Origin: Ridgeia piscesae
Taxonomy: Eukaryota > Annelida > Polychaeta > Sabellida > Siboglinidae
NCBI GenBank assembly: GCA_025642075.2
Contig: JAODUO010001087.1
Location: 89,663-153,662, forward strand
Reading direction: 5' to 3'
DNA length: 64,000 bases
The translations under genes were made by a program, and so were the position numbers. Below the pieces are notes generated by a model. That model saw nothing but the letters and a program-made list of their open reading frames with translations. It ran no database searches and was not told where the DNA came from. Shown piece by piece: positions 22,870 to 35,278 of this stretch. Position 1 is the stretch's first letter, and every line of letters begins with the position of its first letter.

Positions 22870-25800
22870 TCATTAGGACTCTATTAGCCAATGTAAATAG
22901 CAGATTACGCCAAAACCTACGCCAGCTGCAAAATAAATTGCGTTCTATATCATAGGTTTTGCGATCTAATCTGAAGTCTAGTCGGAATCTGCGGTCCGCG
23001 TACGTACGCCAGACTTTGGCTATGTTGCAATGCAGGCGTGTGCCGCGTGTCCCTCTGACACATTCTGAATGCGGACACAAATCAGATCCTGGGATTAGTA
23101 GTTCCGGAGTGAAAGACGTGGTTGGTCCAACAATGCTGTGTCTTCAACAAGGTTATTCTAGTAGCATGCAGGTGTAATAACATTGGTTGCAGTTGCTAAT
23201 TATTTTAATTAACTCTTAGATGAACAAATCCCAAATTAAGTGATTAACCACTCACCGAGAGATCTGTATTTGTATTGTTAACTGGCACAATGTGCTAAGG
23301 ACACATCATGCCAATGCGCATGCTGGGTCGTCTGGCTAAATTGCTAAAATGTTGGATTAAATTATTTTGAAATGAGTTTATTGATTTGCTTGAGACAGTA
23401 CTTGGGAGTAGACCATTCCATTCTTTTATAGGGCCTGTAAGTGGGTCACGCTACATGGCGAAACTCCGCGCGACTGGAGGCTGAGCTGATTGGGGATTGG
23501 ACACAAGAATAATATTCTAACGATGGATGACAGTTGTAGCTTCCGACTGATGAATACTAGGAAAATCAGGTCATAAATATCTTGTGTTATACATTTCTGA
23601 TCTTAAATGTCCGATTTAATATTTTAACATTTTCGGTCCCTACTGCCTTCAGTATAGTCACTATAATACTGGAAATAAGTTGTCCTTATGCCTCTTGCGG
23701 AGAGCTTCCAGGGGATACCTAGTTTTGTATATCTATAATGAAAACTAATACCTACAATAGCAGATTACGGGTCATATTTTGGGTATTTTTGTGTAATTTA
23801 TTACTAATTGTTTCTTTAAATTGTGTTTTATAAGTACACAACAGCATTAAGGCATCCAGTTAGAATAGAGTTATGATAACCTATGTTTCGTGGATATAGG
23901 AATAACGTGCATACTCACTGTTTCAGACAGCTTATAGTACATGTACTTTCAAAACATTGTCAAAGTTTCAGTTTTCGATGCCCAAATTCTTCCACGATTT
24001 GCTCAATATATACTCTACAAGTTTCCAAAAGCCAGTAATCATAGCATAACGTTTGAAAAACACCTCTCTGAAGTCTATTTGTCGACGATTTGTATAGTGC
24101 AGATAATAGACACGATTTTTGCATTTTACATTGCTCTACGTTGTGGTTTCGATAAGCACTTATATCTGACAAGTTGTCTAAATGCACATAATCATAACAC
24201 ATGTATATGTTTGCCCCAAACAGGTTGTACTGCGCGAAAAATGGCTCTCTTCGTTATTATAGTCAAGATCGCTAAACACAAGTACTTGCCGCTAATGCCA
24301 TGGCAACCACCATAATAATCGATTACAATTCATGATTTCCGTGATCATTGTCACCGGCAAAGTGTTCCATTACTTCTGCTTGTAATAATCCTTCGGACAA
24401 TATAACTGAAATACGCTATTTGGGAACAGTTTGCATGACTATTACAAACAAAACAAAGTCCTATATGTTAACGTGGAGAATATGGACTTCCTGCCCCCAA
24501 CCCCCAGCCTCGTTTTCGCGCGCGAGACTTATACGCCCTATTATTGTTGGTAAGAAGCTGTTTCCAAATGTTTGCAGAGTGTCTAATTTGTAAGAACTGA
24601 CTGTCATGCATGTTTACGTACGTGAGGCTCTATAGTGCTGTGTTGGATATAGTGATCTAGCGGGATATCTATACGTTTATGTTCCATCTTGTCTAAGTCT
24701 TTTAATTGTTATTCTTGTTTGGAGGGTGTCCCAAAGGATCGAGGTCTTTAAGAAGTGTTACTGTTCCTGTCTCTCTGGAATATAATCGTGTACAAAATCT
24801 GGCAGTTTGTCTTTGGGTTCTTTCTAAGTTTTAATAGTTTTTGGCAGTGTAGATGGCGCCACCATTTGGCGTTTTCCTTTGTATTTACCGCTAGATAGCG
24901 CTATTGAGTAAACGTAAACATCCTGCTATAGGCCATTTCCAGACCCATTTCGAGTTAGCGTTGTAAATGGTATGCACGACATAAAGTCATAAACGATCAA
25001 AGAGTTTAACAGGTGGAGTATTGTATTGCTTTACTGTATTCATAACGTTTATCGTTCTAGACCTCGGCTACTTTTACTTATCCTACTCGTTGCTGAAAGT
25101 GTGGCTACTGCGAGAAGGATGCGTGGGGACAGATCAGATTACTACTATTTTTCTTTCGCGTATCCTAAGTTAATGAAATGGAACCAACTTTAAAATCGTT
25201 AGCCGCCTTGAGGATGTGTCCTTATAAAATGTATCTGTTATTTAACTGTTCCGTCCGCCTACTATATGTTATCCTAATTAGGCATAAAAAAAATTAAAAA
25301 TTGATAAAGAAGCGAGCAAAAAAGACACAATTCCGAACACGTTTTAAAACACTCAGTTCAACGCTAGCACGCTAATTGTTACACGATCGATCCCAATAAT
25401 GTTGTAGCATTAATTTTGAAAGCTTACACTTAGCATTCAAAGCATACATTTATGGTTTCGCAATATTAATTCATAAAATAACAATGGCGAACAATTTTTA
25501 TTAATCGACACAGTGTTAAACAACACATACCGGGACAGAAAAGACACAGGGGTAAGACAACATTAAGTCTGATGCCCTATCCACAGCATACCTCGCCAGG
25601 ACGTAGACCCCGGAGACATTTGCTGACATTTGACGTATACGGGCCTTGCGACCGGAGGGCGGGTGTGGACGGCCTCGCAAACCTTATAAGTCAGTCTGGC
25701 GATATTTTGAAATTTATCCTGTTGAATCTTTGAAATCGCTAGACGACCGGTAATGTGGACAGGTTCGTCGTAAGTCGCAAAACGTAAGTCCCCTGGCGGA

Positions 25801-25980
25801 ATTCCCAATCACCGTGCGAGTATCGAAGGTGCACAAAGGTGGCGCTAGTGTAGTTTTCCTCTGGTACACACCAGATGGCGTGTATGGTCCCTCTCGACGA
25901 GAACGTACATCTTTGTGGTGTGGACACGAAAATCGTAACTCACTCAGGGCGTAGATCGCAATTGTTTTTGTCTGCGACGC
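22870..25980. other. no gene recognised
   Basis: About 3 kb with no frame I can support. The longest plus-strand frame (23941-24315) has no recognisable motif, low-complexity hydrophobic composition and no splice context. I see no tandem array or RNA gene. Confidence 0.45.
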
Positions 25981-25999
25981 GATGTGGACACCCTTCGTC

Positions 26000-26310
26000 G
26001 TACATCGGATCCAATGTGGATCGGGCATAAGACAAAGGTCACATGCAGACGTTTGACTGAACAAGTCAGAAGACCGAAATGGACCTGGGCAGGGCACGTC
26101 AGTAGAATACGAGATAACCGATGGACATCGCGTATCACCAGCTGGAAACCGTATGAAGGGAAACGATGTAGAAAAAGACCGACGAGACGATGGAGAGATG
26201 AACTAGACGACTACTGGAAGGGCACATTTGGCTGAGGATAGCGCAAGATAGGGAGATGTGGAAACAGCATGGTTAGGCCTTTTCCCAACCACGGGACACC
26301 GTGGCTGCAC
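26000..26310 (+). pseudogene. non-LTR retrotransposon ORF2 3' end
   Basis: The plus strand encodes KWTWAGHVSRIRDNRWTSRI, then GKRCRKRPTRRWRDELDDYW, a stop at 26233, and in continuation RIAQDREMWKQHG and AFSQPRDTVAAQ. The order W-AGH-R, RW-R-D and A-DR-W is the usual C-terminal zinc-finger-adjacent end of jockey/Lian-like reverse transcriptases. The preceding domains are absent, so it is 5' truncated. A (TA)n tract at 26363-26400 follows soon after. Confidence 0.7.
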
Positions 26311-26360
26311 AGTGATGATGATGACGTTATGTTTACGGCCTAGCGATATAATAATTAAAT

Positions 26361-26361
26361 T

Positions 26362-26396
<35 letters not shown>

Positions 26397-26428
26397 TATA
26401 TATAATATATACATAATATACATATACT
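26361..26428. repeat. (TA)n microsatellite
   Basis: Alternating TA tract, interrupted after about 26394 by ATAATA variants. Confidence 0.95.
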
Positions 26429-26645
26429 TACACCAGGGCGCTTTGAGCGCCATATGTAATATATGAAGACGTTAACGTTGCCTCAGTATATAGCAAGTCT
26501 TAGGCATTCGGCGTGGTTACTGCTGTATCAATTTATGATGGCGTTCTTTTATTAGTTTTTAATATAAATTTTAATATTATGTAAAGCATCGCAGATACTG
26601 GTAGTTGTAACGTACGGTGGTTCTTCTCATTCAGAAATCAACGTG

Positions 26646-28858
26646 ATGTCGGTACGGCAAATAGACTGCGCGCCACCCAGCGGCAAGACACGACTGCAGG
26701 GGACAGACTTGTTGTCTGGCACGCCTCTGCATTACGCCAACTTTATCGTACGTCACGTGTGGCCGACAGACTTCATACTTAACCACAGTTTCAAGAAGAT
26801 GGCGGAATGCGAGATGGCGGACGACATAGGTCGGGAGGTGTTTGCGAGCGAAAATGGCCAACGCTACAGGCAAGAGGATTAAGGATGAGTTTTTCTTCAT
26901 GACGCATTATTGCCAGAACACATTCGTCAATCAGACACTCTAACTAGATTCAAGACTATTCTTAAAACTCACTTGTTTAAACTGGCTAATTTCCAATGAG
27001 GAACTGTTGTGTATGACATTTTTACCAGCATATATTAACTAATTTATTAACTTATTTGATTCAGCAACTTGTTTAACTTGTTTATGTTATTTATTTATTA
27101 TTATATTTTAAAGTATATAAATAATTATCATGTTTTACTATACCATAATCGTTTACATACATGTCTTAATATATTAGAAATATGTAATCTTTTTAATTTT
27201 TATGCTGATATCATCATATCAATAAATGGTGGTTATAATAAATTATAATAATGAAAGTTTCAACTCTGTTTGACAGTGTCATGATGGGCAGTACTTCGGA
27301 GGGGCTCAGTGTTCCCGATCACATGACAGTGATGTCTGGAGAGTCGCTGCTCATCGGCGGGGACAAGGACGACATGTTGTCAAACCGGAACCACTACGTC
27401 ATCGACGACCTGCCACCGGAAGCTGCCCATCTGCGAGAGGGCGCCACCTTCGTCATCGAGCCAATCGACGGCATCCCTTGCACGTACGCGGCGTTGAGGG
27501 TGACGGAGGGGTTCAAGAAGGCCTGCGAGGCGACAGGTGACCCTCTGCGTTACGACTACATCTTCAACACGACAGTCACGACGGAGGGTGTCACCAACCG
27601 TATGCGAGTCATACCAAGCCAACCAGCTGAGGTGCACGGGCCGTCTGTGACGGTCCTCAACCGCCCGTTACCATTGCTCGATCGCGACGAGTGTGCGGCT
27701 GTCGTGTTTGAGGGCTGGCCGGAAGTGGCACATGATTGGCCCGGTCGACATCGACCGTCCAATTGGCCACCGTCGTCCGCCATTGACGAGGTCGTGCGAG
27801 GTGGCTTCCACATGGTACCGGTAGGTGTCAGTACAGACCCGGAAAAGCGCAAACTTGAGTGGCGCTACTCGTTTTCAATGGCAGAACAACGTCTTGCGAA
27901 GTACTATCTACCAGACATCGCGAGGAAGGCCTACATCTACCTGAAGATGCTGCGCTCTCATTATTTCGACCTGCCGAGCGCGCTACCGACCTACTACATG
28001 AAGACGTTCTTCCTGTGGCTGTGCGAGCGACGTCCTGCCGCCTTCTGGGACGACTCCAAGATGGCCGACATCCTGCACAACGTGCTGGACGAGCTGCTCC
28101 ACGCAGTCGCACTGCGCGACATCCGGCATTACTTCATCGCCGGCGTCAACCTGCTGGAACATATTCAGCCGTCGTTCGCGTCGGACCTCGTCACCAAGAT
28201 CTCGCGCGTGCGGCGAGATCTCGTCGCGAGCCTACTGCGCATTGACGACCGCGTGAGGTTCATCGAACTAGCGAACCGACGCCACGCCCGGGTGTTGTTG
28301 TCGGCGCCACTCTCCGACATGACGGCGAAAGACGCCGTCACTTCCGTCGGTCGTTTCGACCACAGTCGCCGTGTCGCTCTCGATGCCATGTTCACCGAGA
28401 CCCTGTCAGTGCTGATAAAGATCGCCGATGCCGCCGAGAGTCTCACCGACCAGACACTTCGCCTCCTGTACGACATCAACACGAACACCTTCATGTGCAT
28501 CGTCGACAGCCTACTGCGCGAAGCCTACGACCTCGACGCTGAAAGGCTCGCCTTCCCAGAATACCTTATTTCGACACTGCTACGACATCCTGTCTCGGCC
28601 ACGCTGCTGGCTCGGTTCATGTGTTTCTTCACGACCGCCAGAGGGAGCAAGCGGGCGAGTGATCGTGAGAGCGCAACAGCAGCGTTATCTGCCGCCATCG
28701 ACCGTCTACACGAGCGATCTCTGTCGGCCGACATTAGCGACAAGTTGAACAATGCGGTGTACATTTTCAGGGATACGAACATCGATGACTTGGAGTTCAA
28801 TAACCGGTTGCAATACAGGAAGTTTTTCCACATGATGCATGAATTAAGAAGGCACTAG
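26646..28858 (+). CDS. Mab-21 / cGAS-like nucleotidyltransferase-fold protein
   Basis: Two exons, 26646-26869 and 27277-28858, give 602 codons in frame with the stop at 28856-28858. The large exon starts after CTGTTTGACAG and the proposed donor is CTACAG followed by GCAAGA, a GC-AG intron with matching phase 2. The joined protein has MMGSTSEGL (about residues 77-85), the GS motif of cGAS/Mab-21 enzymes; an acidic DKDDM (about 104-108) that could be the metal-binding pair; and a C-terminal helical Mab-21 domain with LEWRYSFSMAEQRL, TYYMKTFFLWLCE and RDIRHYFIAGVNLLEHI (about 268-372). The GS-to-acid spacing is longer than in cGAS, so catalysis is uncertain. Invertebrates have many such cGAS-like receptors in innate immunity; others are structural Mab-21 proteins. 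The start could be further upstream because 26632 follows a possible acceptor. The GC-rich coding region contrasts with the AT-rich flanks. Confidence 0.82.
26905..26999 (+). pseudogene. non-LTR retrotransposon C-terminal end inside the Mab-21-like intron
   Basis: The plus strand reads LPEHIRQSDTLTRFKTILKT then HLFKLANFQ and a TGA at 26997-26999. This is the typical last 30 residues of L2/CR1/jockey-like ORF2 proteins (LPxxIR-SxSLxxFKxxLKTxLF). It lies about 40 bp after the proposed GC donor, inside the intron, so the insertion reached the very edge of the 5' splice site. Confidence 0.7.
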
Positions 28859-31439
28859 TATAAGAAATGATCTCGTAGGTTCGTGAAGACCAGAAACGTT
28901 ACGCGTCTAGAATTAGTTCAACCCCCCCCCTCCCAAAAAGTGTTGTGAAACCTACGATTTGTACGAACCAAAATCGCACCTAACCTAAATTTCCATAGAC
29001 ATTTGAAAAAATTGCTCGCAAGGTGACGACACTGTAATAAGGTACTTTCTCTTCGATCCGTGGTAACGGTCAAACCCCCCTGTGCGCAATACTTAACGTA
29101 TTTGACATTTTGTAATCTTTTGCAGCCGCCCATCACACGAGAACACCCACAAAACGAACCCAGTTTAAACCAATGTTTGGGCAATGACTTAAGTTTTGGG
29201 CCGCTCGCAAAATGATACAATAATTATTGGTTAGTTTTTATCCTGTTTGCTTACTTTTATTACAACATTAACCACTCGTGTGTCGTGTATAATCATGGGT
29301 GGGCCTAATGTTCAAGTAATTAGGCAACACTTATTTCATTTAACCTGCAACGTAAATACATGTTTGCTTGTTTACTTTTTACAATGAATAACTTGTATCT
29401 CTTTTTAATTGTAATACTAAAGTAATTTGGTGTAAAAAGCTAGCTCTCAGCATTGGGGAGTGTGTATACCTCGTGAATAGGAGAATCACGTTAATATCGG
29501 TCCCGTCTCAGTTTGGGATGTAAATGAACCACTGGGTACGACAAGCACCCTGGCAGTGACCACCCTCGGCGCCAGCATAGACAGGTCGGCTTGGCGTACA
29601 TGTTATTAAAAAGACTAGTTCCCTTTACAACAAATACCATTCAAACCATTCAAATACCATTTAATGGTACTTGAATAGTCCTAGGGTATTATGGCCAAGG
29701 GTATTTGAATGTTTTTTTAAATGATATTTTGGATTCTTTGTACCGTTCAGTGGTATTGAATGGTATTTTAAATTACCGGTGAGAGTACCACTGAGTCCTA
29801 CTGAAATATCATTGCATGGTACTGAATGATACTGAATGGTAATCAGTGGTACAGTTGTATACCATTGGCTCTTTTTTTTTCCTAAGGGTCAGTTAGACCT
29901 CGTGCGATCATAACATTGTAACCACAATATACGCAGACTAGTCAGTTAATAGAACCATGCTGAGTGTTGAAACAACTAGAATACATTTCAATATACGTTG
30001 TTAGTGAAATGACTGTACATATATAATGTAATCGCAATTGCCGTAACTGCTTATATAAACGTTGTAGTGTTATAACGCATTCATTAAAATGGCAGAAGCT
30101 TTTGCAAACTACCAGAAATGTGTGTCACGAATTTGACATGCTCTGGACAACATAAAATGACCGTACGGCATATTTTGCATGTCACCTAATGTCGTCCAAT
30201 TATCAGACTGAAGCATGATCAATTTGCTTCAACGGTCCAATATTTGCACTACGATAATTATAGCCTCTCAAAGATTACGTGTAACCAAAAGATGCGTGTC
30301 TATTGCGTATGTCCACTTATTACACCAATGTTTTTGACAATTACACGTGGCAATATTACCTTTCTTTTTGCACCTGAAAATTATGCATTCAAATTACAAA
30401 AGTGTTGGAACCAATTTATATTGTCCACATATTGGTTACAACATCCAACATAACAAATATGTGTTTTTAGTCCTTTGGGCCAAAGGTCCAATGGAATTAT
30501 GGCATCACTTCGTGTCAGCCGTCCGCCATGCGCTGTTAGCTCTCAGAAACTGTTGAAGATCTGGGTTTTTTTCTTTAAATTTTGCATTGACCTACGTTTC
30601 TTAGGGTACTGTCACAAGAAATATAAATTTGATTGACAGGTTCCTTTAGGGCCTAAAACTGGCACAGTTTAAGTTTTCCTAATTATAGAAACTCACATGT
30701 TGTCCAATGATCGAACTTCAGTCCTCTTGGTCCATTTTTTATTTTAATATTTGTTAGACTTATAGTGTTGGAATTCATACAGGGTGTATTGTCGATGTGG
30801 GGATGTAATGCATGTATAGCAAAAATAGTATATTTTGTTGAATATGGTAAACATATGCTTGGCGGGTGGGTTGTGGGCCTGCAGGGGCAGTGCAGGGTGG
30901 GTTGAATTGTGATCTACGTGGCGGGCGGCAGGTCAAATAACATTGTGTAGATTTGAGCTTGCAGGCAGGCACGAGATGAAGACCAGTGAGACGGCGGAGA
31001 GAGAGACATAGCGAGAGACACAGAGATAGAGGCTGAGAGACAAACAGGCAGGCAGAGAGGGAGAGAGAGAGAGAGGGGGAGGGAGAGCAATGAACTAAAC
31101 GAACTGGCTATGGCATATAGAAAACTAAGCACAGAGGCAGAGGTGCATCAAGCCAAAACGATTTATAAATCTTTGAGATCCTTAGGCAGTATTACAGTTG
31201 TCAACAGATGGGTCAAGGTGCTAGCGAGCTTGTGGGTTGTAAAGATCAGTTGTAGGCATCACTGAAACAAACAGTTCCACTTGTTACTACAATTTGGAGT
31301 TGAAAAAAGCCCAGCCTTTCAGCCGTCTGTTTTCTAGAAGGTCCCCTCATTGGCAATGCTGTCTTTCGATCAACCGGCGGTGAGAACTTCAGCTGTTACT
31401 CTCCTAAACGACGTGGGTGACTAGAAATAAAAGTGTACA
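28859..31439. other. no gene recognised
   Basis: AT-rich intergenic DNA after the Mab-21-like gene. Contains a cluster of TACCATT/AATGGTA motifs (listed separately), a purine-rich GAGA tract at 31050-31090 with GGCAGGCAGG copies before it, and no supportable open frame. I saw no clear poly(A) signal close to the Mab-21-like stop. Confidence 0.4.
29625..29875. repeat. cluster of TACCATT / AATGGTA motifs
   Basis: At least ten copies of ACCATT, AATGGTA or one-base variants in both orientations within 250 bp, for example AAATACCATTTAATGGTACT at 29653. The forward and reverse copies could pair into several small hairpins. No known element end was identified. Confidence 0.55.
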
Positions 31440-34400
31440 ATGACGTCAAAAATCTCGAAGGTATTTTTCGATATTCGCATTTCATTGTTCAAAAATGTAG
31501 CTAGCTGTTTAATGTGGTATAAGAGGCCACCTAAGCGGTGAAGGGCCCTCTAAAATGCGGTCTTGGCACTGGGCGATAATATAGAATTATTGTCGGGCAC
31601 CCGGCACTGTCCATCTGATCTGTCTCCGCGTTTTGACATGCCAGTCATTTTGTGCTATGGTTACGGTACTTCAGTAGTCTGTAAACTCAGGGTGCATATC
31701 GCCCAAACACGTTGTGGTCTCTGCGGCAAACTTCTACTACGTTAGCTTCATAAAATTAAGTTTGGACTGCTAGAAGAAAAACACAAAATTTTAGCCTGGT
31801 GCTGTCTAAGACTAAGCAGGCACTTCAACAAAAAGCCTTGCCCCAAGCGCGAGATTTTTCTTGCACGTTTAACGGATCACAAAAAAGACGTTGCATTTAC
31901 TCGACACACTGGTAGCATCGTGTTTTAACGACAACACATCATGTGGCGGTCTTCTAGTTAACTGGCCTAAATTGTGTGCTAACCACTCACGCCCTGTGAC
32001 ATCAGCTTATTTATGTCAACTTCAACGACATTAAATTGATAAAAAACACAATTTTAAAAAATCCGACTTCTTTGTACCGGAAGTGATGTATAATGACATT
32101 CCGAACACATACACATCGAAAAAAGGTGGTAAAACGTTTTGAAGAGGCCCTAATAATTTAGGCCAGTTAACTGGTTACTGGTGTCAGATAGAATATGGAC
32201 CCCCATAGAAAATGGACCCGGGATCCATATTCTATTATAAAATGTTTGGACCCCTTTAAAAAATGTTTGGACCCCCATTTTAAAAAGCTGAATAAATTGG
32301 TAAAATCATAATGCAGTTCATAGATTGTAACTAGAATATCGCAGCCAACATTCATAACAATTGTAAAAAGTTTTTATTATTTTTACATTTTAGCCACCAT
32401 TGCCATTAAAATGCCAGTCGTTTTTGACTGTGAATACTGTGAATTGGTCCGTTTTGTGGAATGGTTGAATAAATAATTATAACTAACAGTACTATTTTAT
32501 TCATTCATTCATTGTCATTGCAACAAAATACAATATACAGGGAACATAATTGTATTGTTTCATTGATTCAGCAATGGAATACTGTAAACAGTAGAAAACC
32601 ACATACAGCTGTACAGTGTAGCAGATTTTCAGTATTCAGGACATTTAAAATATAACTGATATGGTTTTAGATTTCACATTTACATAATCAGACATTGCAG
32701 ACTGCAGACACAAATACTAATACCTAAATACTTTATCATTAGCAGGGCACGCAGCTCTACTCAGCTATGGTCAACAACTCATTTTGTTAAACTTTAAACT
32801 AGGTTTTGATCATTTGAATGGTTGACTTGACATGGAATTATCCACAGTATGTGTGGGTGGGTGGGTGCGTGCGTGCGTGTGTGCGTGTGCGTGTGTATGA
32901 CAATAACAATATAGAGTATTCCATTATTGCTAATATTTAGAGAGATAAAGGAACTGTACTTGGATACTTTTACCATATCACTGATTGAGCACGTCATGTT
33001 CTTACAGGACAGTGAAGTACACATAACATACGAAGACCAGCAGCAGATCAACACGTTTGCTCGTCACAATGCACGTTTGCAGGACATCAAGGAGGAGCTG
33101 GCAGCTAAACAGGTACTTGGTAGATGAAGTGGCCCCCTTCTGTTTTTCACTGGTACATCACTGAGTTTTATTTCTTGTAAAGTAGTAAACATTCACCCAA
33201 AATCTGCCATAAATGCTAGACTGTTACATGTCAAAATCATAAGTTAAAATGCAAGTTTCCTTACAGTATTGTTCATGGGTTTATATAGTGCATCCACAAA
33301 AGGTATCACAGTACACAAAACTACATATTATATCATAATTAGTGACATTATTTTGGCTTAACGAATTATTGTAGCTAAAAAATTGCAAATAGTGCAGAGA
33401 AATTTTGAAATGACCAACTTAAACATCGCATTATATTTGCTGTATTCAGGAAATCATGCTACTCAAGAAATCATTCAAAAACAAAACTGAAACGGTTATT
33501 TAAGTCAATGGTTCTTGTTTTTTATTGTGTAAAGCATTTTTGATATGTGTCTTAGGTTAACCTGTGTGCCATCAGTGACTGTAAATATATATGGAATTCA
33601 AATATAGGTAAATTTCTTTATTACAAGGTCATGTACTATGGCAAAATAATATTTCCTGTGCACTTGTTATAGACACATTGGCTTTCTACAATAATCTGAA
33701 ACTGTTCTTTACAACAGATTATTTGCAGAGTATCGACTTGTTACCCTTTAGCTGATAGCCTCTTACCTATTTATAGAGGTACCTTTTTAAAGAAAATTAC
33801 TTTTTTTTCCAGAAACAGCTGCAGAATTTGGAAGATGCTGCGGACGAACTGTTGATGTTAGAAGATGACGATGCTGCTATTCCGTATCCTTGCTAAGAAT
33901 AACACTACAATGTACGGCCAGTCAGAAATAGGGTCAAATATTGAGACGTTTTCCTTGTAGTGTTTTTATAGTGATAAAGGCTAATATTTGTACAAGGTCA
34001 GTTGTACTCGCCAGGTATTTCAAATAAGTAAAACCAATATTTCATACTAGTGGTGCATGGCATTAATTTTAAATAAATGTAATTCAGTTTGGTCAGGCTT
34101 TATGTTGAAAGTATATTACACCAGATCACTTTTGCCATTTATACCTGGTATTTGAATACTGGTAGGTCCCGTCAGAAATAATTTAATAGTTTGTCCAGAA
34201 ACCATGTATGTTCACAATTTTGGTGTGAAATGGTCAAGAGTAAAAACTCATCCAAGAAAGGTTGTTTTGTGTTTTTTATACAGTGCTATCCTGGTGCCGT
34301 TTTTCATCCATGGGTGTGCTTAATTTAATGTATCTCTGAACAATAATTTTTTTTTTTTTGCCCACTCTAATATTTTCAGGGACTCTTCTGCAATAGTATA

Positions 34401-35278
34401 GGTTATTGTTTAAAAAATTATTAGCAAAATCAGAGGATACATGTTTTTGGTATATGAGTTCAAAGGTCAAATTTCAAAAATTAAAACATTCTTATTTACA
34501 CTAATGTTTTAATTTAGAATAGTTATGTGTGCATGTTTATTGGCTTTCCAATAATATATTGATTGTTTCTCTAGCTTTATTGATAGCTGCAGTACAGGCA
34601 TTAATGTAGCGGTCAGTATGCAAATTGGGTCAAAGTTCAATGACCTATATCTTCAATGACACTTGACCTAGATTTATTTTTATTTATTATATTGATATTC
34701 TCGCATGAGCCAACAACTGTACTAAATTTCATCAAAAATTTGAATTGGGTGATGTTTTGAGTGATTGATTTGACATGGAATGACCATTACATAAAAACAT
34801 CTTCTTCCCTGGCTTTTCTCTTCTTGTGGGGTTGATGGTGAGGCTGTTGATTTCATTCCTCAACGTCTCTTTCACAGGCATCTTTCCACCTAGTCTTTGG
34901 TCTTCCTTTCTCTTCTTCCTGCTATGTTTGTTATCAGTACTCATTTTCACCATGTGATCTCACTTCTCTGACCCTTCCCGTCTCGTGCCCATGCCATTTT
35001 AGTCGTTTCTCTGTTATCTCTTTGAATGTGTTACATAAAACATAATCCTGCATGTCAATCTTTAACCACACCTTAGCTACCAGATCGGGGAGGTGTTTAT
35101 TAATCACAGTCTCGATGACACAAATAAGATGTTGGACGACGAGAAGGCAGTCCAACACTCGGAGATTGCTGGTCTTGAGAAGAAGGCCGAACAACACAAG
35201 CAGGTTCTGAGTGACCTCAAAGTGAAGCTGTACGCAAAGTTCGGCAGTAGCATCAATCTAGAAGCAGAGGAGGAGTGA
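31440..35278 (+). CDS. PFDN4: prefoldin subunit 4
   Basis: Beta-type subunit of the hexameric prefoldin co-chaperone, which delivers unfolded actin and tubulin to the CCT chaperonin. Exons: proposed 31440-31460 (MTSKISK), then 33008-33112, 33813-33883 and 35077-35278 (TGA 35276-35278); together 399 nt, 132 residues, close to the usual length of about 134. Exon 2 encodes ITYEDQQQINTFARHN and LQDIKEELAAKQ of the first coiled-coil helix, exon 3 KQLQNLEDAADELLML then DDDAAIP, and exon 4 YQIGEVFINHSLDDTNKML, the second helix, and the terminal VKLYAKFGSSINLEAEEE, a strong PFDN4 signature. The three downstream exons are certain. The first is inferred from an ATG with a phase-0 GTATTT donor; no better candidate was seen. 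Poly(A) signal AATAAA at 35774-35779. Confidence 0.92.
31958..32170. mobile_element. MITE with TTAA target duplication
   Basis: CTGGCCTAAATT at 31962 is repeated in inverse as AATTTAGGCCAG ending at 32166; both sides are flanked by TTAA (31958-31961 and 32167-32170). Including the flanks, the perfect inverted repeat is 18 bp. The 205-bp interior encodes nothing. TTAA duplication is typical of piggyBac- and Kolobok-type transposases, so this is probably a non-autonomous element of such a family. It lies in PFDN4 intron 1. Confidence 0.72.
32188..32235. repeat. short inverted repeat
   Basis: ATAGAATATGGA at 32188-32199 and its exact reverse complement TCCATATTCTAT at 32224-32235 enclose a 24-nt spacer. 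TTTGGACCCC recurs twice just downstream. It directly follows the MITE, within PFDN4 intron 1. Confidence 0.6.
34795..35045 (-). pseudogene. non-LTR reverse transcriptase C-terminal remnant in PFDN4 intron 3
   Basis: On the minus strand KRLKWHGHETGRVREVRSHG (about 35010-34950) resembles the LKWxGHVxRM motif near the end of non-LTR ORF2, and KKRKEDQRLGGKMPVKETLR follows in another frame, as in the usual GRPKxRWxDxLK stretch. Frames are broken. It ends about 30 nt before the exon 4 acceptor of PFDN4. Confidence 0.5.

Noticed and set aside
23941..24315. 124-codon plus-strand frame
   Set aside because: No recognisable motif, no conserved neighbour and composition like random AT-rich sequence.
27380..28833. 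Several minus-strand and shifted frames of 85-128 codons
   Set aside because: Shadows of the GC-rich Mab-21-like coding exon.
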